Below, piece by piece: positions 1 to 7,925 of a stretch of 40,590 nt of DNA (positions are counted from its first letter, which is position 1; each line of letters starts with the position of its first letter). The stretch spans positions 1 through 40,590 of the forward strand of contig JADHOF010000005.1 in the NCBI GenBank assembly GCA_016779125.1, in the 5' to 3' direction. The stretch is from Verrucomicrobiia bacterium (GTDB lineage: Bacteria > Verrucomicrobiota > Verrucomicrobiia > Limisphaerales > JAYPXF01). The notes below the pieces were generated by a model. That model did not search any database. It saw only the letters and a list, made by a program, of their open reading frames with translations, and was not told where the DNA came from. Position numbers and translations under genes: made by a program.

Positions 1-1584
1 TACAAGAACAAGGGCAGCTTCGGTGAGGACGTGGATGAAAACCTGGTGGCGACCGCACAGATCGTCATCCGCAAATACGACTCCGCGCTCAAGGCGTGCA
101 ACGCGGTTGATTTCGACGATCTGATCGTGCTGACCCTGCAACTGTTTCGCGAACACGCGGATTGCCTCGCGGCCTGCCAGGCGAAGTACAAATTCGTGAT
201 GGTGGACGAGTATCAGGATACCAACGCAGCGCAGTTTGAACTCGTCAACTCGCTGACCAAGGAGCACCGCAATCTTTGCGTGGTCGGCGACGATGACCAG
301 AGCATCTACGGCTGGCGCGGCGCGGAGGTTGCCAACCTGCTGGATCTCGAAAAGCACTATCCCGAGGTCAAGGTGGTGAAACTCGAGCAGAACTATCGCT
401 CCACAAACAACATTCTCGACGCGGCCAACGCGGTGATTCGCAACAACGCCCGGCGGCGGGGGAAGACGCTCTGGTCCGCGAAGGGCAAGGGCGAACGGAT
501 CATTTTGAACGCGTTTGAACACGACGAGGAGGAAGCCCGCGAGATCGTGGACGAGATCGAGTTCAACCGTCTGGGCAAACGCATCGCCTGGGGCGATCAC
601 GCCATCCTGTTCCGAACCAACCAGCAGAGCCGGATGCTTGAGTTGGAACTCCGGCGCCAACAGGTGAAATACAACCTTATCGGAGGCCAGAGCTTTTTTG
701 ACCGGCGCGAGATCCGGGACTTTCTGGCCTATCTCAAGATGTTCATGAATCCGCACGATGACATGAGCCTGCTGCGGATTGCGAATACGCCCACCCGCGG
801 GTTGAGCGACGTCACCATGCAGCGGCTCTTGGGGCACAGTCAGGATCGCAACTGCTCTGTCTACGCCGCCATGCGCCACAGCGACGTGCAGGAATCCCTC
901 CTCACCCGCACCTGCAATTCGGTTCAGGCCTTTCTCGAACTGATCGAGGAATTCCGCGCGGAGCTGGAGGACCCGGAGGCGGCCGACGATCCTGCCGGCC
1001 TGCAGAATTGGGCGACGCGACTCATGGCCGAGGTGGGTTATTTCGACGAAATCCGCCGCACGGAAAAGAACGAGGAAAATGCCGAAAACCGCGTCCGAAA
1101 TCTCAAGGATTTGATGGGCAATCTGGACGGCGAGCACGAGCGCTGGACCCTGATGAAACGACTGGAGCGCTTTCTCGAAGACGTGGCGCTGGATCAGGAT
1201 CGACTGGAAGACAAGGAGCAGAGCGGCGGAGACATGGTCACCTTGATCACCATGCACGCGGCAAAAGGTTTGGAGTTCCCCCATGTCTTCATCGTCGGCG
1301 CGGAGGATGGATTGCTGCCGCATTCGCGGTCCAAGGTGGAAGGCACAATGGATGAGGAACGCCGACTGTTCTACGTGGCCATCACGCGTGCGCAAAAGAC
1401 CCTGACGATCAGCCACTGCGAAGCGCGGAAGAAGTACGGCGAAATGCTGGGTTGCCACCCGTCACCCTTCCTCAAGGAAATACCGGCGGAACTCATCGAG
1501 GACGCTGCGGAAAAAGGAAAGACGCCCGTTGCCGCAACCCAGGGCGGAGACATGTTCGCCGCCATGCGCGCGGCTTTGGAATGA
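1..1584 (+). CDS. UvrD/PcrA-family ATP-dependent DNA helicase, 3' part (5' end outside window)
   Basis: Superfamily 1A 3'-5' DNA helicase of the UvrD/PcrA/Rep group, which unwinds DNA in repair and replication restart. The frame is open from base 1, so the start, the Q motif and the Walker A motif lie outside the window. Visible in order: motif II (Walker B) as DEYQDTN at about residue 69 of the visible part, motif III as GDDDQSIYGWRG, motif IV region LEQNYRST, the 2B-like insert, motif V with TMHAAKGLEFPHVFIVG, and motif VI as ERRLFYVAITRAQ. Together these identify the family firmly, but not which paralogue (UvrD, PcrA or Rep). The C-terminus is short after motif VI, ending in a Gly/Ala-rich tail. 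The stop codon TGA overlaps the ATG of the next gene (ATGA), implying translational coupling. Confidence 0.93.
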   Translation, partial: YKNKGSFGEDVDENLVATAQIVIRKYDSALKACNAVDFDDLIVLTLQLFREHADCLAACQAKYKFVMVDEYQDTNAAQFELVNSLTKEHRNLCVVGDDDQSIYGWRGAEVANLLDLEKHYPEVKVVKLEQNYRSTNNILDAANAVIRNNARRRGKTLWSAKGKGERIILNAFEHDEEEAREIVDEIEFNRLGKRIAWGDHAILFRTNQQSRMLELELRRQQVKYNLIGGQSFFDRREIRDFLAYLKMFMNPHDDMSLLRIANTPTRGLSDVTMQRLLGHSQDRNCSVYAAMRHSDVQESLLTRTCNSVQAFLELIEEFRAELEDPEAADDPAGLQNWATRLMAEVGYFDEIRRTEKNEENAENRVRNLKDLMGNLDGEHERWTLMKRLERFLEDVALDQDRLEDKEQSGGDMVTLITMHAAKGLEFPHVFIVGAEDGLLPHSRSKVEGTMDEERRLFYVAITRAQKTLTISHCEARKKYGEMLGCHPSPFLKEIPAELIEDAAEKGKTPVAATQGGDMFAAMRAALE

Positions 1585-2255
1585 AGATCGAAGATGGGGA
1601 CATCCGGGCGGTGACGTTTGATGTCGGCGGGACGTTGATCAATCCGTGGCCGTCGGTCGGGCATGTGTACGTCGAGGTGGCCCGTGAATTTGGGGTCGAA
1701 GCCGAGCCCGATTTTATCAACTGGCGCTTCAAGGACGCCTGGAAATCCGCGCACAACTTCGACTATTCACGCACGGCCTGGTTCGAGATTGTCCGGGAGT
1801 CCTTCGGCATCGAAGGCGCTGAATTGCCGGATGAATTTTTCCCGCGCGTCTACGAGCGATTCGCGGATCCGGATGTCTGGATCGTCTACGGCGACGTGAT
1901 GGGAACCTTGGAGGAGCTGGCCGCCCGTGAGTTGAAGTTGGCCGTCATTTCGAATTGGGACGATCGGCTGATTCCGCTGCTGGAACGGCTCGGTCTCACC
2001 CGCTATTTCGACACCATCGTCGCCTCCTGCAATGTCGGTTTCACGAAACCGTCCCCGGTCATCTTCGAGCAGGCCCTCCGCTGGCTGAAGGTTCGCCCGG
2101 AACAGGTGCTGCATATCGGGGACAGCCCGATCGAGGATTGCCAGGGCGCCCGCAAAGCCGGAATGCACGCGCGTCTGATCGCCCGGGGTCGTTTCACCAA
2201 GGCCGTCGATGACCTGTCGTCACTCCGGGAAGTATTGGACCTGCTTCCCGCGTGA
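1581..2255 (+). CDS. HAD-superfamily hydrolase, subfamily IA
   Basis: Protein of 224 residues with a HAD fold; a small-molecule phosphatase is likely, substrate unknown. Motif I is TFDVGGTLI with nucleophile Asp14; the usual general acid/base at position +2 is Gly16 rather than Asp. Motif II is around VISNWDD, motif III Lys is in GFTKPSP, and motif IV is HIGDSPIEDCQGARKAGM. A helical cap lies between motifs I and II (about residues 20-95), typical of subfamily IA and resembling REG-2/HDHD3-like members. I chose the ATG that overlaps the helicase stop codon; a longer in-frame reading upstream lies inside the helicase gene and has no family support. The gene ends 8 bases before the convergent DUF1501 gene. 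Confidence 0.85.
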   Translation: MKIEDGDIRAVTFDVGGTLINPWPSVGHVYVEVAREFGVEAEPDFINWRFKDAWKSAHNFDYSRTAWFEIVRESFGIEGAELPDEFFPRVYERFADPDVWIVYGDVMGTLEELAARELKLAVISNWDDRLIPLLERLGLTRYFDTIVASCNVGFTKPSPVIFEQALRWLKVRPEQVLHIGDSPIEDCQGARKAGMHARLIARGRFTKAVDDLSSLREVLDLLPA

Positions 2256-2263
2256 TCCGGCCG

Positions 2264-3679
2264 TCAGGCGAGAATGCCTTGCACGACCTTGCCCGCGATG
2301 TTTGTCAGGCGCATGTCAAGCCCCTGAAACTTCACCGTCAACCGTTTGTGATCAACGCCGAGCAGGTGCAGCAGGGTCGCCTGCAAATCGTTTACGTGCA
2401 CGACGTCCTCCACCGCGTTGTAGCCGAGTTCATCCGTGCTGCCGTAGGTGGTGCCGCCCCGGATGCCCCCTCCGGCGAACCACATTGAGAACCCCTTGAT
2501 GTGATGGTCGCGGCCGGATCCCTGCGCCATGGGGGTGCGACCAAATTCACCGCCCCAGATGATGAGCGTCTCGTCAAAAAGGCCCCGCTGTTTGAGATCC
2601 TTGATCAGCGCCGCGCAGGCCTGATCCACCTCGCCGGCCGTTCCTTTCACCTTGTCCTTCACGCTGCCGTGATGATCCCAGCCCCGATGATAGAGCTGCA
2701 CGAAACGCACTCCGCGTTCCACCAGTCGTCGGGCGAGCAGGCAGTTGGCGGCGAACGAGCCGTCCGCGCCCTTCGTGCCGTACATCTCCTTCACGGACTC
2801 CGGCTCGTTGGCGAGATCCACCAGATCCGGCACACTGGTCTGCATGCGGAAGGCCATCTCATACTGGGCGATCCGGGTACGGATCTCCGGATCGCGTGTT
2901 GTCCGCTCGTGCAACAGGTTCAAGCGATTCACGGCCTCCACCACGTCCCGCTGTCGCCCGGCGCTCACGCCGCCGGGACGCCCGACGTAGAGAACGGGAT
3001 CGCCGACGGAGCGAAGCTCGACCCCCTGAAACCGGCTGGGGAGAAATCCGCTATGCCATTGCCGGGCCGAGATCGGCTGCGACTGGCCGTGTTTTCCGAT
3101 GGAACTGAGAACAACGAAGCCGGGCAGGTCATGGGTCAACGATCCCAGACCGTAGAGCATCCACGAACCCATCGAAGGCCGGCCCGAAATGAGCGTGCCC
3201 GTGTTCATCAGGGTGTGGGCGGGATCGTGGTTGATGGCGTCCGTTCGCATCGAACGAACAATCGCGAGATCATCGGCCACCGTCCCGAGGTGCGGAAAGA
3301 TTTCGGAGATTTCCTGACCGGACTGGCCGCGGGACAGGAAGTCGTGCTGTGGACCGAGGCACTTCAGCTCCTTGTTCTGCAACTGGGCGATCGGCTGCCC
3401 CTTGGTGAAGGATTCGGGCATGGGCTTTCCGTCCATCTTTCTCAGCTCCGGCTTGAAGTCGAAGGTCTCCAGATGCGTGGGACCGCCCGCCATGTAGAGA
3501 TGGATCACGCGCTTCACCCGGGGTCGGTGGTGCAGACGATCCAGCACCCCGTCGTCGCCCGGGAGCAATCCCGGTCGCAACAACGACGCCAGCGCCATCG
3601 ATCCGATTCCAGCCCGTCCGAGAAAGGCGCGGCGGGGCAGCGGGTGATCACCAAATTCAAGCGGGTTCGATTTCTTCAT
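2264..3679 (-). CDS. DUF1501 protein, Tat-exported (sulfatase/phosphatase-like fold)
   Basis: Protein of 471 residues of the DUF1501 family, common in Planctomycetes and Verrucomicrobia and related to the alkaline phosphatase/sulfatase fold; the substrate is unknown. The N-terminus carries a twin-arginine type signal, PLPRRAFLGRAGIGSMALAS, with Arg16-Arg17, so export across the inner membrane in a folded state is expected. Family signatures include HLYMAGGPTHLETFDFKP near residues 60-80, the TGTLISGRPSMGSW region, and the C-terminal WGGEFGRTPMAQGSGRDHH block with its metal-binding-like residues. In this phylum the gene usually sits directly beside a PSD1/DUF1549 cytochrome gene; here a toxin-antitoxin pair lies between. 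Its ATG overlaps the toxin stop codon (TGA/ATG share bases 3677-3678), so translation is probably coupled. Confidence 0.9.
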   Translation of the reverse strand: MKKSNPLEFGDHPLPRRAFLGRAGIGSMALASLLRPGLLPGDDGVLDRLHHRPRVKRVIHLYMAGGPTHLETFDFKPELRKMDGKPMPESFTKGQPIAQLQNKELKCLGPQHDFLSRGQSGQEISEIFPHLGTVADDLAIVRSMRTDAINHDPAHTLMNTGTLISGRPSMGSWMLYGLGSLTHDLPGFVVLSSIGKHGQSQPISARQWHSGFLPSRFQGVELRSVGDPVLYVGRPGGVSAGRQRDVVEAVNRLNLLHERTTRDPEIRTRIAQYEMAFRMQTSVPDLVDLANEPESVKEMYGTKGADGSFAANCLLARRLVERGVRFVQLYHRGWDHHGSVKDKVKGTAGEVDQACAALIKDLKQRGLFDETLIIWGGEFGRTPMAQGSGRDHHIKGFSMWFAGGGIRGGTTYGSTDELGYNAVEDVVHVNDLQATLLHLLGVDHKRLTVKFQGLDMRLTNIAGKVVQGILA

Positions 3680-4176
3680 GGCTGGGTCAACTCGTTTGCT
3701 TCCAAGAGTATTCGGTTCATCAGTCTTTCGGCGATCCAGTAGCCGTTGGAGCGGATTTGATCGAGCAACGGCTTTACCGGTCCGATCAGGCCCCGCCGTT
3801 TGCCCTCGACCAGCACGCGACCCGTCCCGATCACCCGGAGTCGATAGACATCACGGGCGATGCGGCGGGCCCTCTGGTCGTCCAGTAACACCAACGACGC
3901 GGAGCGTTCCAATGCCAACGAAATGACCGCCGCCTCACCCAGGTCCAGAAACGCGGAAAGCAACTGGTCGGGCAGACGGTTCGGATCCGCAATACGAATC
4001 CAATCGGCCTTCAAAAACGCTCCCGTCCCCAGTCCTGCCACTCCACCAGCGACAACTTCATCCCGCACCGCCGCCGGCACCCACACGTGACCGAACAGAT
4101 CACGCAGCAGCTCCAGCCGCGCGACACCGCCCAAGGCGATGAGAGGCCCGGCGTTGCAGATGATCGCGTCACTCAT
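3676..4176 (-). CDS. PIN-domain toxin-like protein, DUF3368 family
   Basis: Protein of 166 residues of the DUF3368 group of PIN domains, the probable RNase toxin of a type II toxin-antitoxin pair. The N-terminal active-site motif is CNAGPLIALGGVARLELL, where Asn stands in the first acidic position, as I recall for many DUF3368 members. Further acidic positions are in PAAVRDEV, DLGEAAVISLA and VLLDDQRARRIA. The C-terminal helix ERLMNRILLEANE is typical of the family. I chose the ATG at 4176 because it overlaps the antitoxin stop (ATGA); an upstream in-frame start would put 22 residues inside the antitoxin gene. The gene also overlaps the downstream DUF1501 start. Whether the nuclease is active cannot be told from the sequence. 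Confidence 0.85.
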   Translation of the reverse strand: MSDAIICNAGPLIALGGVARLELLRDLFGHVWVPAAVRDEVVAGGVAGLGTGAFLKADWIRIADPNRLPDQLLSAFLDLGEAAVISLALERSASLVLLDDQRARRIARDVYRLRVIGTGRVLVEGKRRGLIGPVKPLLDQIRSNGYWIAERLMNRILLEANELTQP

Positions 4177-4430
4177 GGAAGGGCCGTCAAGAACTCCGCC
4201 TCGCATTCGCTGTCGTCCAACGTCACCGACGGAACTCCCCATTCATGGCAGGAAAGCAAAAACTGAACCCGATTCATGCCCGCCAATTGGGCGGCCTGGC
4301 CGCTGGACAGCCTTCCGAGCTCATAGAGCTTCATCGCCGAGGCAGTTTTCGCGTCCCGGGCAAACTGTTCGGGGCTGCTCCCCATTGCCGCCAACCAGCC
4401 TTCGGGAACGTCGAGTACGATTTCACTCAT
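4173..4430 (-). CDS. UPF0175 family antitoxin-like protein
   Basis: Small protein of 85 residues matching the UPF0175 family, known as the partner of DUF3368 PIN toxins. The central part, KLYELGRLSSGQAAQLAGM followed by NRVQFLLSCHEWGVP, is the family's helix-turn-helix-like signature; the acidic C-terminus (DDSECEAEF) probably wraps the toxin. The gene precedes the toxin and overlaps it by four bases. Upstream, AAGGA (complement of 4443-4447) lies about 12 bases before the ATG and may serve as a ribosome binding site. Only 42 bases separate it from the stop of the PSD1 gene, so it is probably also read through from that gene. Confidence 0.85.
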   Translation of the reverse strand: MSEIVLDVPEGWLAAMGSSPEQFARDAKTASAMKLYELGRLSSGQAAQLAGMNRVQFLLSCHEWGVPSVTLDDSECEAEFLTALP

Positions 4431-4442
4431 GAGTTCAGTCTA

Positions 4443-4447
4443 TCCTT
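4443..4447 (-). promoter_or_regulatory. Possible ribosome binding site of the antitoxin gene
   Basis: The minus strand reads AAGGA about 12 bases upstream of the antitoxin ATG at 4430, within the 42-base gap after the PSD1 stop codon. The spacing is somewhat long, so this is a weak assignment. It suggests the antitoxin has its own ribosome entry, unlike the toxin and DUF1501, which start on overlapping stop codons. Confidence 0.35.
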
Positions 4448-4472
4448 TCACGCTCGTTTCGCAAAGCGGCCG

Positions 4473-7400
4473 TCAATGTCGGGTGATGAATTCGTGGAGG
4501 TTCAGAACGACGCGGGTGACCGAGGTCCAGGCGGCCAGCTCGGCTTTTTGCAGATCACCGGGCGTTTCGCGTTGCCCGTTGGCGAGCAGGGCGATCGCGG
4601 CATCGTCGTCCGCTTCATAGTCGGACAGGTGTTTTGCGTGAATCTCCGAGAGGATCTTCAACTCCTCGGCGGAAGGTTCCCGTGACAAGGCTTCACGGTA
4701 GGCGAAACGAATCCGGTCCGACGTCGTCGCGCCGCCATCCCGCAGCAGTCGTTCCGCGAAAACTCGGGAGGCCTCGACGTAACTGGGATCATTCAACATC
4801 ACCAAGGCCTGCTGAGGCGTGTTGCTGCGGACACGCTCCACCGTGCACTCCTCGCGCGGGGACGCGTCAAAAGCAGCCAGGCTCGGATGCAGGAAGGTGC
4901 GGCACCAATAGGTGTAGAGGCCGCGCCGATACAATCCGTCACCCTCGTCGTTTTCGTAGGTGCGTTTTGGAAAATTGAGGTGCACCCAGTAGCCTTCCGG
5001 CTGGTAGGGCTTCACGCTCCGGCCGCCCACGGTGTCCACCAGCAATCCGCTGACCTTCAACGCGTTGTCGCGCACCATCTCGGCATCGAGGCGGAAGCGG
5101 CCCTGCCGGGCGAACAGGTCGTTGTAGGGATCCCGCGCGCGCAAGGCCTCGTCGGCGAACGAGGTCTGACGATAGGTTTTCGAGAGCGCGATCAGTTTCA
5201 CCATGTGCTTCACGTCCCAGCCGCTGGCGATGAACTCCATCGCGAGCCAGTCGAGCAGTTCGGGATGGGTGGGATTTGTCCCCTGCATTCCGAAATCGTC
5301 CAACGTCGAGGCGAGTCCGCGACCGAACAGGATCTTCCAGAGGCGGTTCACGAAGACGCGGGCGGTCAAGGGATTGTCGCGTGACGTGAGCCAATTCGCC
5401 AGATCCGCCCGGGTGGCGCGACGTTCGCCGATGGAGAGGCGACCCAGGCTGACCGGCACGGCGGGTGGAAGCTCGTTGCCGGATTCGTCCTGCCAGTTGC
5501 CGCGAGGAAGCACGCGCGACATACGGGGCTCGCTCAGGCGTTCCGTGACCATGGTCCGCAGAATGCCCGCGTCGGTTTTTTCGCGTTCCTTCTTCAAGGG
5601 ATCAAGCCGGTCACGCAGGGACTTGAAGTAGGGGCGCTGTACTTCGTAGACGTTCTCAACGTAGTGATCCAGCGCCGTCCGCGCGTCCTTGTCCCCGCGT
5701 TTGTCGGCCGCCTTTTGAAGGATCGCCTTGAGGCCCTTGTCGATGCCTTTGTAATTCTCCTTCTTCACCCACTTTTCCCAGGCCGCAAAAGAAATCCCGG
5801 CTTCAATCTCCAACGGCTCCTTCGGCTTTTTGGTGTCGGCGGGTTTCTCCTTCCCTTCGGCGTTGCTCGTCAGACCGAGCGCGTCCCAATGCACCGTGCC
5901 GCCGGAGATGGTGCAGGCGATGCTGTTCACGACGTCGCCCGCCTTGAGTCCAAGCTTTTCAACCGGCACCTCCAGCCGCACCCATTCGCCGGCCTTGGGC
6001 AGTTTTCCAAGATCCTTCTTTGCCGAGTTCTCCTTCGTGCCTCCGAACGGGATCGCGGCCATGTCGCCCCAGTTGGCGCGGTGACTCCAATCCTTCGTGC
6101 GGAACTGCAACATGACGGCTTTGGTTGTGTCCGCAGACTCGATCCACACGCTGACGAAAAACCGGTCGCCGCCACCGACGGTCAATGGTTTCTCAAGGTG
6201 GTCGAAGACATCCTGCCCCAACCCGCTTTCCGATCGCACCCACGAGCGTTTCCCGGCCGCGGCGCGCTCCTCGCTCCATCGGAAGGCATGATTGCCCTTG
6301 TTCGCGCGAATGGTTTTGCACGCCGGTTCCGCGTCGTCCACGAGGACGTTTTCGACCGGCTTCGCGGAGCTTTGTTGCTCACTCTTGCCGAGCGCTGCGG
6401 CCACGTGCTCCTTCAAGGCATCCGCCGTCGGCTCGACGTATTCAAACTTCGCCAAGGCTTCGCGGATCTCCTTTTCCAAGGGTTTGATCTCGCCGTCCAG
6501 CGAAGCGAGTTTCCTGGTCTCCGCATCGGTCGGCAGCTTGATGACGGAAGAAAGTCCGCCCACCGGCGTTTCTTTCACGTCCGCGAAGAAGGCGGCGAAC
6601 GAATAGAAATCCTTCTGGGTGAAGGGGTCGTATTTGTGATCGTGGCATTCCGCACAACCAAGCGTGGAGCCAAGCCAGACGGACGACGCGTTGCGCACAC
6701 GGTCGGCCGCGTATTTGGCGGTGTATTCCTTCGGTTGCGCGCCGCCCTCCGCCGTGGTCATCAGCAGCTTGTTGTAGCCGGACGCGATTTTCTGTTCCTC
6801 GGTGGGCTCCGGCAAGAGATCGCCGGCGAGCTGTTCGGCCGTGAAGCGGTCGAAGGGGAGGTTTTGGTTGAAGGCGTTGATCACGTAGTCGCGGTACGGC
6901 GTCACGTCCTGATGCTGGTCGCCGTGGTATCCGCGCGTGTCCGCATAACGAACCAGATCGAGCCAATAGGCCGCCATGCGTTCGCCGTAGTGAGGCGACT
7001 TCAAGACCTCGTCGATCAGGTGTTCCCAGGCCTGTTCAGACCCGTCGGCCACGAAGCGTTGAACCTCCGCGGACGTGGGCGGCAGACCCAGCAGGTCAAA
7101 GCTCAGTCGACGGATCAAGGTCACGCGATCGGCCTCCGCGCCGGGGGCAATCTTCTCCCGCGCCAGGCGCGAGGTCACGAAATGGTCGATCGCGTTGCGC
7201 GCGGCATCCGGGTTTGCGGGGGGCGGTTGGATCCACTCCAGAGAGCGATACGCCCAATGCCGGTCATACTTGGCCCCTTCGCCAATCCACTCCCGAAAGA
7301 CTGAAATCTCCGCCGGCTTCAACTCCTTGTGAAACTCGGGCGGCGGCATGAGTTCGTCGGGATCCGTCGAAACGAGCCGCGCCATCAGCGCGCTCTTCTC

Positions 7401-7628
7401 GGGTGAGCCGGGCACGATCGCGGCGCGGCCTTCAGCGTTGGGTCGAATCGCGCTTTCCCGGAGATCGAGCCGGAGATCGCCCTTCACCTGCTTGGCGTCG
7501 GGTCCGTGACAGGCGAAACACTTGTCGGAAAGCAGGGGCCGGACATCCCGGTTGAAGTCCACGGCTGAGCCGAGCGCCGTGGAGGCGACCAGCAGGGCCA
7601 GGGTTCGCGGAAGTTGAAAGTTTGTCAT
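4473..7628 (-). CDS. PSD1-type cytochrome c protein (PSCyt1, DUF1549, DUF1553)
   Basis: Large exported protein of 1051 residues, typical of Planctomycetes and Verrucomicrobia. A signal peptide (TNFQLPRTLALLVASTALGS) supports the ATG at 7628; an upstream in-frame start would add 18 residues without a signal. Next comes a c-type haem motif C37-F-A-C40-H41 in the planctomycete cytochrome C domain with the LLSDKCFACHGPD signature. The DUF1549 domain follows (about 135-365), containing LVRYADTRGYHGDQHQD and a second haem-like CAECH motif before DHKYDPFTQKDF. A central region of about 300 residues with beta-rich, carbohydrate-binding-like segments and a charged helical part is inserted. The C-terminal DUF1553 domain includes ADLANWLTSRDNPLTARVFV and LDDFGMQGTNPTHPELLDWL. 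The biochemical role is unproven; a link to degradation of complex organic matter is often proposed. Confidence 0.9.
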   Translation of the reverse strand: MTNFQLPRTLALLVASTALGSAVDFNRDVRPLLSDKCFACHGPDAKQVKGDLRLDLRESAIRPNAEGRAAIVPGSPEKSALMARLVSTDPDELMPPPEFHKELKPAEISVFREWIGEGAKYDRHWAYRSLEWIQPPPANPDAARNAIDHFVTSRLAREKIAPGAEADRVTLIRRLSFDLLGLPPTSAEVQRFVADGSEQAWEHLIDEVLKSPHYGERMAAYWLDLVRYADTRGYHGDQHQDVTPYRDYVINAFNQNLPFDRFTAEQLAGDLLPEPTEEQKIASGYNKLLMTTAEGGAQPKEYTAKYAADRVRNASSVWLGSTLGCAECHDHKYDPFTQKDFYSFAAFFADVKETPVGGLSSVIKLPTDAETRKLASLDGEIKPLEKEIREALAKFEYVEPTADALKEHVAAALGKSEQQSSAKPVENVLVDDAEPACKTIRANKGNHAFRWSEERAAAGKRSWVRSESGLGQDVFDHLEKPLTVGGGDRFFVSVWIESADTTKAVMLQFRTKDWSHRANWGDMAAIPFGGTKENSAKKDLGKLPKAGEWVRLEVPVEKLGLKAGDVVNSIACTISGGTVHWDALGLTSNAEGKEKPADTKKPKEPLEIEAGISFAAWEKWVKKENYKGIDKGLKAILQKAADKRGDKDARTALDHYVENVYEVQRPYFKSLRDRLDPLKKEREKTDAGILRTMVTERLSEPRMSRVLPRGNWQDESGNELPPAVPVSLGRLSIGERRATRADLANWLTSRDNPLTARVFVNRLWKILFGRGLASTLDDFGMQGTNPTHPELLDWLAMEFIASGWDVKHMVKLIALSKTYRQTSFADEALRARDPYNDLFARQGRFRLDAEMVRDNALKVSGLLVDTVGGRSVKPYQPEGYWVHLNFPKRTYENDEGDGLYRRGLYTYWCRTFLHPSLAAFDASPREECTVERVRSNTPQQALVMLNDPSYVEASRVFAERLLRDGGATTSDRIRFAYREALSREPSAEELKILSEIHAKHLSDYEADDDAAIALLANGQRETPGDLQKAELAAWTSVTRVVLNLHEFITRH

Positions 7629-7925
7629 GGCGTAAGGTGCAACTCTGCCCCGCGGGTCCGGCAAGGCAATGCGATTTTCCAAAGGGTTCCGGGCGCGAAA
7701 CCGCCCGACTCTCCAGAATCCGCTGCGCGATCTCCGCTCGATCCGTTTCCGGGCGGTTCAAGGTGGCAGTCACAGGTGCCGAAATGCTCATGGCGACAAT
7801 CGAACACGGGGGACGCCGCTGACAAGCGGGGAAAGGCCAGACTGAATCTCGAACTTTCTCCCGACGGGCAAAAATGAAACTTTCCGTGTAACCTCGACCC
7901 ACGGAATCCTCAGGAAACGGCAGAC
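7629..7925. other. Divergent intergenic region between PSD1 and kinase genes
   Basis: These 297 bases lie between two divergent starts and should hold promoters for both units. I see no convincing -35/-10 pair. A short inverted repeat CGGGCG-CGAAAC-CGCCCG (7690-7707) and a nearby second copy of TTCCGGGCG (about 7747) are visible but are not unusual at this base composition. A purine-rich AGGAAACGG lies just before the kinase ATG at 7926 and may be its ribosome binding site. No small ORF here is convincing. Confidence 0.4.

Noticed and set aside
5664-7304. Plus-strand open frame of 546 codons opposite the PSD1 gene
   Set aside because: It is antisense to a well-supported family protein, has Arg/Gly/Val-rich shadow composition and no domain, and arises from the high GC content.
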